Positions 7,899 to 11,322 of a stretch of 11,322 nt of DNA are shown in pieces. The stretch is from an uncultured Cellvibrio sp. (lineage in GTDB: Bacteria > Pseudomonadota > Gammaproteobacteria > Pseudomonadales > Cellvibrionaceae): contig CAMPIG010000118.1 of assembly GCA_946886255.1 (NCBI GenBank), forward strand, positions 1 through 11,322, read 5' to 3'. The translations under genes and the position numbers were made by a program. A model generated the notes under the pieces. That model saw only the letters and a program-made list of their open reading frames with translations, did no database searches and was not told the origin of the DNA. Each line of letters begins with the position of its first letter. Within the stretch, counting starts at the first letter, position 1.

Positions 7899-7927
7899 AA
7901 ATTAGGACAAACGCCCTACAATGTCAA
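7899..7927 (-). promoter_or_regulatory. Putative tetR promoter
   Basis: On the minus strand a perfect TTGACA (-35, 7922-7927) is followed after 17 bp by TAATTT (-10, 7899-7904), a poor -10 match (3 of 6). The spacer is almost completely filled by operator O2, a classic arrangement for repression. The transcript would run through O1 into the TetR gene. Confidence 0.5.
7903..7918. promoter_or_regulatory. Operator-like palindrome O2 of the tetR operon
   Basis: TAGGACAAACGCCCTA is a 16-bp imperfect palindrome with arms TAGGxC/GxCCTA. It shares TAGGACAA with O1 and has the same length. It occupies the spacer between the putative -35 and -10 boxes. Confidence 0.5.
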
Positions 7928-8007
7928 CTAGCAATTGCCCGCCTGTGTAACTCCGTGTAATTGACTTTTCCACCAAGCGAAGCGGCCATATAAAAACCGG
8001 AAAAACC

Positions 8008-8022
8008 ATAACAAATTGTTAT
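8008..8022. promoter_or_regulatory. Perfect 15-bp palindrome, possible operator
   Basis: ATAACAA-A-TTGTTAT is a perfect inverted repeat with a single central base. It lies about 90 bp before the BRCT pseudogene and is unlike the tetR operators. No matching regulator is seen in the window. Short AT-rich palindromes can arise by chance. Confidence 0.3.
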
Positions 8023-8113
8023 CTAAAGCCCTGCTTCATTACTGGCATGCAAAGCAGCAATAGGCTTTACTATTCAGCAGTGCGACATTGGAATTCAGAC
8101 AAGGCGTGTTGTT

Positions 8114-8533
8114 ATGGACATATTCACTCAATTTAATCGTAAAGCCATTCAAGACCGGCAGGTGGATACGCTGATTGGTATCAGCAAAGGGCTTATTGCT
8201 GATAACACCATCAACACCATGGAAGCCGAATTCCTGATGAATTGGCTCATCCACAATCAACCTTTATCTTTCCGGGTATGACATTCCTGCTCACAGGAAC
8301 CTGCGCCTTTGGCACCCGCGCGCCAAGCCTCCATTGAAACGCTCGGCGGCAAAAATGCCGGGAGCGTGACCAAATCGTTAAATTATTTGGTGATTGGAAC
8401 CTATGTAACGGATAGTTGGGCTCATGAAACATTTGGACGGAAGATAGAAAAAGCGATGGAGTACCGGGATAGTGGAGTGTCGTTGGTGATTGTGACGGAA
8501 GAGCATTGGATTGGAGAGGCTGGTCTTGCTTGA
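8114..8533 (+). pseudogene. Broken BRCT-domain protein gene
   Basis: Three pieces of one protein lie in order. The first 55 codons (8114-8281) read MDIFTQFNRKAIQDRQVDTL, then GISKGLIADNTINTMEAEFL and NWLIHNQ. Next, in another frame, is FLLTGTCAFGTR (from 8278), the first strand of a BRCT domain. Then, back in the first frame (8309-8533), RQASIETLGGKNAGSVTKSL, NYLVIGTYVTDSWAHETFGRKIEKA and VIVTEEHW complete the domain. From memory of the family, intact homologues have roughly 60 more residues between the N-terminal helical part and the BRCT domain, so an internal deletion is likely. The second shift falls in the CGCGCG run near 8316-8322. BRCT proteins of this kind resemble the C-terminus of NAD-dependent DNA ligase and are linked to DNA metabolism; here the gene is surely non-functional as one protein. 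Confidence 0.8.
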
Positions 8534-8542
8534 AAGGTAGTA

Positions 8543-8562
8543 CCGCTTTGTGCCCAAAGCGG
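8543..8562 (+). other. Perfect 8-bp hairpin after the BRCT pseudogene
   Basis: CCGCTTTG-TGCC-CAAAGCGG is a perfect stem with a 4-nt loop, starting 10 nt after the pseudogene stop. No T tract follows on either strand, so it is not a standard intrinsic terminator. Its right arm and loop (GTGCCCAAAGCGGAC, 8550-8564) recur with one change at 9543-9557. Confidence 0.5.
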
Positions 8563-8604
8563 ACACTGTCGCTATACAATTTTCACTGTACACGAGCTCT
8601 TCTC

Positions 8605-8691
8605 ATGGCAAAAACAAAAGTATTCGTAATCTTCGACTACGATCAGGATTCAACTTTAAAAACGTTCTTGGTTGGTCAATCTAAGTCCTGA
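8605..8691 (+). pseudogene. Remnant of a TIR-like (DUF1863/ThsB-type) protein N-terminus
   Basis: A 28-codon frame reads MAKTKVFVIFDYDQD and then LKTFLVGQSK before a stop. The opening KVFV.FDYD.D...L..FL.GQ is how many TIR-like DUF1863 (MTH538) proteins begin, with the first beta strand and the following helix. In another frame the DNA goes on as SPDNLF, as expected after GQSK in such proteins, so a frameshift plus loss of the remaining gene is likely. Proteins of this family act in Thoeris and related antiphage systems. The fragment is too short to work. The assignment rests on recalled sequence pattern only. Confidence 0.45.
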
Positions 8692-8799
8692 TAACCTATT
8701 TAGGCTAGCACTACTATCGTTTGTTGGATGATATTGGAGGGACACAAATATACTTCTCCATATCAAAGCCTGTCCTTACGACTCTCAAGGAGAAACTCG
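8692..8799 (+). other. Leader of the repeat-protein gene
   Basis: This short stretch carries the degenerate tail of the TIR-like remnant and the AGGAG Shine-Dalgarno (8788-8792) of the next gene. No clear promoter pair was found. Confidence 0.4.
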
Positions 8800-9384
8800 A
8801 TGAAAAGTCGCCTTTTAATTTTTGTTACTGCGTTGTCGTTGAATTTTTTGCTTTCCATGAGCGCTCAAGCCCACGAAGGTGGTGGCCGCGAACCTGCGGG
8901 GGTTAGCCGAGAACCAGCTGGCGGTTTTAGCGGGGAGCGGGGGAGAGGCGGTGATCGTGGAGGTCCAGATCGAGGTGACCGATCGAGACCTGGAGCCGGC
9001 TCAAATCGAGGTCCCGGTCGCGACAATACTAGTGGAAGAGGCAACAACAATGGAGCACCGTCCGCTGCCGATCGCGAACGGGGTAACAATAATAACGGTG
9101 GAGCGCCTTCCGCTGCAGACCGCGAGCGTGGCACCAACAATAATGGTGGAGCGCCTTCCGCTGCCGATCGTGAACGGGGCACTAATAATAACGGTGGAGC
9201 ACCTTCTGCTGCAGATCGCGAGCGTGGCACCAACAATAATGGTGGAGCGCCTTCCGCTGCCGATCGTGAACGGGGCACTAATAATAACGGCGGAGCACCT
9301 TCTGCTGCAGACCGCGAGCGTGGCACCAACAATAATGGCGGAGCACCTACTACCGGGGACCGCGACAGGGGTACAAATAACTAA
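8800..9384 (+). CDS. Secreted low-complexity repeat protein (Arg/Gly/Asn-rich)
   Basis: The start at 8800 is supported by AGGAG 7 nt upstream and by the signal peptide it creates (MKSRLLIFVTALSLNFLLSMSAQA, cleavage before HEGGG). The product is 194 residues. Residues 28-80 are rich in RG, GDRGG and REPAG. Residues 81-190 are seven tandem units of the type GTNNNGGAPSAADRER, the first 14 and the others 16 residues, the last one changed to GAPTTGDRDR, and the protein ends GTNN. It is predicted to be disordered, with mixed charge and no Cys. I recognise no family; a role in the envelope or matrix, or nucleic-acid or polyanion binding through Arg, can only be guessed. The dense repeats keep other frames open too, but only this frame has a start, an RBS and a signal peptide. 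Confidence 0.7.
   Translation: MKSRLLIFVTALSLNFLLSMSAQAHEGGGREPAGVSREPAGGFSGERGRGGDRGGPDRGDRSRPGAGSNRGPGRDNTSGRGNNNGAPSAADRERGNNNNGGAPSAADRERGTNNNGGAPSAADRERGTNNNGGAPSAADRERGTNNNGGAPSAADRERGTNNNGGAPSAADRERGTNNNGGAPTTGDRDRGTNN
9040..9381 (+). repeat. Seven 48-bp tandem repeats with 96-bp higher-order period
   Basis: Each unit encodes about 16 residues. At the DNA level the units alternate strictly between two versions. One carries GCTGCCGATCGxGAACGGGG and the other GCTGCAGAxCGCGAGCGTGG, through six successive units. The 96-bp blocks 9121-9216 and 9217-9312 differ at only two positions. The array thus grew by copying pairs of units. The seventh unit is diverged and closes the gene. Confidence 0.9.
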
Positions 9385-9743
9385 AAGGTCGAAAACGTCG
9401 GTCGTATAAAACCTAATTAAGTATGGATTACCTCACCGACTTAACAGGGCAATTCGACTGGATCGATGAGATTGCCGCAATCGGCTGTCATGGAGCGTAA
9501 TTGGCGAATGTACTTGAATAAGTTATCGCTTAAGTCAGATTGGTGCCCAAACCGGACGTAAACGGAATTGACCTAAACTGAAGGCTTATCGAGCAGTCTG
9601 CTTGCGAATATTTGGACAGTTAGATTTTTTCGACCAGCACTTGCTGATAGCACTGTGAGCGAACATCAGTTAATAACTCGTTATAATTTTTAACCAGAAC
9701 ACTATAGATTAGTAAAGATGTATGAATTTTAGGATTTTATACT
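9385..9743 (+). other. Non-coding leader upstream of the reverse transcriptase
   Basis: This 359-bp stretch has no supported gene; a 25-codon frame at 9423-9500 lacks an RBS and a known match. It contains small inverted repeats: AGCAG-T-CTGCT (9592-9602), CAGCA-CT-TGCTG (9635-9646), and ACAGT/ACTGT (9616-9620 with 9652-9656) enclosing the latter. AGCA of the first can also pair with TGCT of the second. Several defence RTs (retrons, DRT2, DRT9) use an RNA made just upstream, so this is where one would lie. No retron msr/msd layout is visible. Confidence 0.4.
9682..9687 (+). promoter_or_regulatory. Candidate -10 box for the reverse transcriptase gene
   Basis: A perfect TATAAT lies 57 bp before the RT start codon. 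No good -35 box stands 16-18 bp upstream (the best is CGAACA). If used, the 5' leader would be about 50 nt. Confidence 0.35.
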
Positions 9744-11267
9744 ATGACGATTTTAAGTGATGAATCGCTTGAATTTGCAAGAAAACATATAACTAAGTTT
9801 TACGACTCAGATTTTTTTCCTAGAGCATTTGAGTTTGATGCCTTGTGGCATTCATGGGATGACGTAAAAAAAGAATTATCTTCAAAGAATGTTGGTAAGC
9901 ATTGGATAACCTCGCCAAGAACTTTAACCTCAATGAAGCCTAAAGGTGGGTTTAGAGTCGTACAGCAACTTGATCCACTTGATACGCTTATTTACACAGC
10001 TCTTGCTTATTCAATTGCAGAAAAAGTGGAGTCGGCACGAGTCCACAAGGATCTACATGTAGCATGCTCCTACCGAATAGATCTAGATGAAGGCAGCCTT
10101 TTCGCGGAAGGAAATGGATTTGGAGAATTCACGGCTCAGTCGGAAAAACTTGCAAACGAGAAAAAATTTGTATTAGCAACAGATATTACAGATTTCTACA
10201 ATCAAATCTATCTGCATCGTTTGAGCAACGCTATTGAGTTTGCTGATAACGGTTTAAAGTCATTGGGAGATGATATTGAGGGATTCTTATCCCGATTGAA
10301 TGGCAAGGCATCACAAGGTGTTCCTGTTGGTCCGGCAGCAAGTATTATAATGGCCGAGGCTGTCATGATGGATATTGACGAATTTCTGATAAATAAAGGG
10401 GTTTCACATACCAGGTATGTTGATGATTTTCGTATTTTCGCCGATTCCGAAGGTCAGCTAATAACGGTTCTTGAGGATTTAACTCTATATCTCTATGAAA
10501 ATCATAGGCTAACTCTTTCTGGTGACAAAACTAAAATTATCGAAACTGAAAAGTACATAAATGAAATTTTGCATAATCACTATGAGCTGGAACGTGTTGA
10601 CATATTCCGTACGCTTGAAGTTCTTAACCCCTACTCTGGTGAGCATGAAGAAATCGAAATCCCAATTGAGGATGAACATGAGTTGGCTGGTGAACAAATT
10701 GAACTATTAGCTGAAAAAGTTTTAGAAAGGAAAGTATTAGATCTTGGATTGTCTCGCGCACTCATACGAAAAGCTAAAACCTATAAAGTGCCCGAGCTTG
10801 CCGAAACTATATTTGAAAATTTCGAATTTTTTATCCCAGTTATAAATGACGTATGTCTATATTTAAATGCCATTACCGATTCGGAATTTGTTAATGTATG
10901 GAAAGATGAGTTGATATCTCTTTCAAAATCATTATTAATGGAAAGGGAATTGGTTAGGCTATGGTTTGAGTGGTACCTTTCAAACCACGTCTACCTGCTA
11001 AAAATAATAGAGCTTAAGCAGTTTATATTTTCAGGGCCTAATATTGTAAGTCAATCCCAAGCAGCTATTGTCTCAAAAAATTTAGCTTGGGTGCGAGACA
11101 AAAAAGCAAATCTATATACCGTTGGGGGATGGGAAAGGCGCGCCATATTAAGGTCAACTCAAATACTCCCAAGTGATGAGAGAGAACACTGGCTTAAGCT
11201 AACTGAAACCACCTCTCCAATTATAATTGATAGATGGGTTGCAAAATGGGTGCGCGAAGCTTTTTGA
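9744..11267 (+). CDS. Defence-type reverse transcriptase with long helical C-terminus (Abi/DRT-like)
   Basis: The 507-residue protein is an RNA-directed DNA polymerase. The N-terminal motif FRVVQQLDPLDTLIYTALAY (70-89) matches RT motifs 1-2. Motif A is VLATDITDFYNQI (143-155, Asp147). Motif B is SQGVPVGPAASIIMAEA (190-206). Motif C is RYVDD (224-228, Asp227/Asp228). Motif D is near HRLTLSGDKTK (254-264). All catalytic aspartates are present. About 310-507 is helical and includes GGWERRAILRSTQILPSDER (461-480), reminiscent of the HEAT-like alpha-repeat tail of AbiA/AbiK-type RTs. No intron maturase, HNH endonuclease, integrase or HEPN RxxxxH motif is seen, so it is not a group II intron protein. 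AGGA lies 9 nt upstream of the ATG. The gene is clearly AT-richer than those to the left (18 G+C of 60 in 9781-9840). Antiphage role is inferred; the exact DRT/UG class is unassigned. Confidence 0.85.
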   Translation: MTILSDESLEFARKHITKFYDSDFFPRAFEFDALWHSWDDVKKELSSKNVGKHWITSPRTLTSMKPKGGFRVVQQLDPLDTLIYTALAYSIAEKVESARVHKDLHVACSYRIDLDEGSLFAEGNGFGEFTAQSEKLANEKKFVLATDITDFYNQIYLHRLSNAIEFADNGLKSLGDDIEGFLSRLNGKASQGVPVGPAASIIMAEAVMMDIDEFLINKGVSHTRYVDDFRIFADSEGQLITVLEDLTLYLYENHRLTLSGDKTKIIETEKYINEILHNHYELERVDIFRTLEVLNPYSGEHEEIEIPIEDEHELAGEQIELLAEKVLERKVLDLGLSRALIRKAKTYKVPELAETIFENFEFFIPVINDVCLYLNAITDSEFVNVWKDELISLSKSLLMERELVRLWFEWYLSNHVYLLKIIELKQFIFSGPNIVSQSQAAIVSKNLAWVRDKKANLYTVGGWERRAILRSTQILPSDEREHWLKLTETTSPIIIDRWVAKWVREAF

Positions 11268-11322
11268 TTGACAGGTAGAAATTTTTAATAAAAGAGAAAA
11301 TTTTTTCCTAATCAAAATACTG
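11268..11322 (+). other. AT-rich tail after the reverse transcriptase gene
   Basis: Runs of A and T follow the RT stop, but no G/C stem with a T tract can be drawn, so no terminator is called. Any partner gene would start beyond the window. Confidence 0.4.

Noticed and set aside
7961..7994. TTGACT ... TATAAA promoter for the BRCT gene
   Set aside because: The spacer is 22 bp, too long for a sigma-70 promoter.
8039..8579. Minus-strand frames across the BRCT pseudogene
   Set aside because: They are antisense shadows; the plus strand carries the recognisable protein pieces.
8865..9332. Long open frame on the minus strand through the repeat gene
   Set aside because: It is a mirror of the in-phase 48-bp repeats; it has no RBS or signal peptide, and the plus-strand frame has both.
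9040..9381. CRISPR array
   Set aside because: Units are directly adjacent and coding, with no unique spacers between repeats.
8879..9409. Second plus-strand open frame across the repeat gene
   Set aside because: Repeat unit length is a multiple of three, which keeps alternative frames open; the frame from 8800 has the RBS and signal peptide.
9423..9500. 25-codon frame before the RT gene (MDYLTDLTGQFDW...)
   Set aside because: No Shine-Dalgarno, no recognised family, and too short to support as a gene.
9744..11267. Group II intron or retron RT
   Set aside because: No maturase or endonuclease domain, no intron ends, and no msr/msd inverted-repeat layout; the core carries YVDD and the C-terminus is a long helical region.
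11268..11322. Terminator after the RT gene
   Set aside because: Only A/T runs without a stable stem and loop.

Overview
The window looks like a chromosomal segment of a Gram-negative, polysaccharide-degrading gammaproteobacterium. The evidence is an autotransporter-type outer-membrane protein, a lipoprotein with a Cys lipobox, several Sec signal peptides and a secreted apiosidase-like (GH140-type) enzyme. A Cellvibrio/Saccharophagus-like host fits this, but that placement is inference and no marker gene fixes the taxon.

Left part (1-6900), saccharolytic and envelope genes. A minus-strand gene encodes an autotransporter-like protein with one Ig-like domain, a Glu-Pro linker and a C-terminal beta-barrel. 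It diverges over only 60 bp from a GT-B (UGT-like) glycosyltransferase gene. Next is a small secreted protein made of three 35-residue helical repeats. After a 235-bp gap holding a short TetR-like gene fragment comes a two-gene operon: a secreted two-domain beta-sandwich protein (DNRLRE-like C-terminus) and a DUF5060/DUF4038 lipoprotein. The operon ends in a UUCG-loop terminator.

Middle (6900-7930), a minus-strand tetR-yciI-like operon. Two 16-bp operator-like palindromes lie in front of it, and one sits inside the spacer of a promoter with a perfect TTGACA -35 box. This suggests autoregulation.

Right part (8000-11322), accessory and partly decayed. A BRCT-domain gene has lost its middle and is frameshifted. 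A 28-codon remnant resembling the start of a TIR-like (DUF1863/ThsB-type) protein follows. Then comes a secreted low-complexity protein with seven DRERG-type repeats that alternate in a 96-bp higher-order pattern. After about 360 bp of non-coding DNA with small hairpins lies a 507-residue AT-rich reverse transcriptase gene. It has an intact YVDD active site and a long helical C-terminus, the layout of defence-associated Abi/DRT reverse transcriptases. The RT, the TIR remnant, the broken gene and the base-composition shift together suggest the edge of a defence island. The RT is the best candidate for a little-described system; its ncRNA, if any, and any partner gene beyond the window are unknown.
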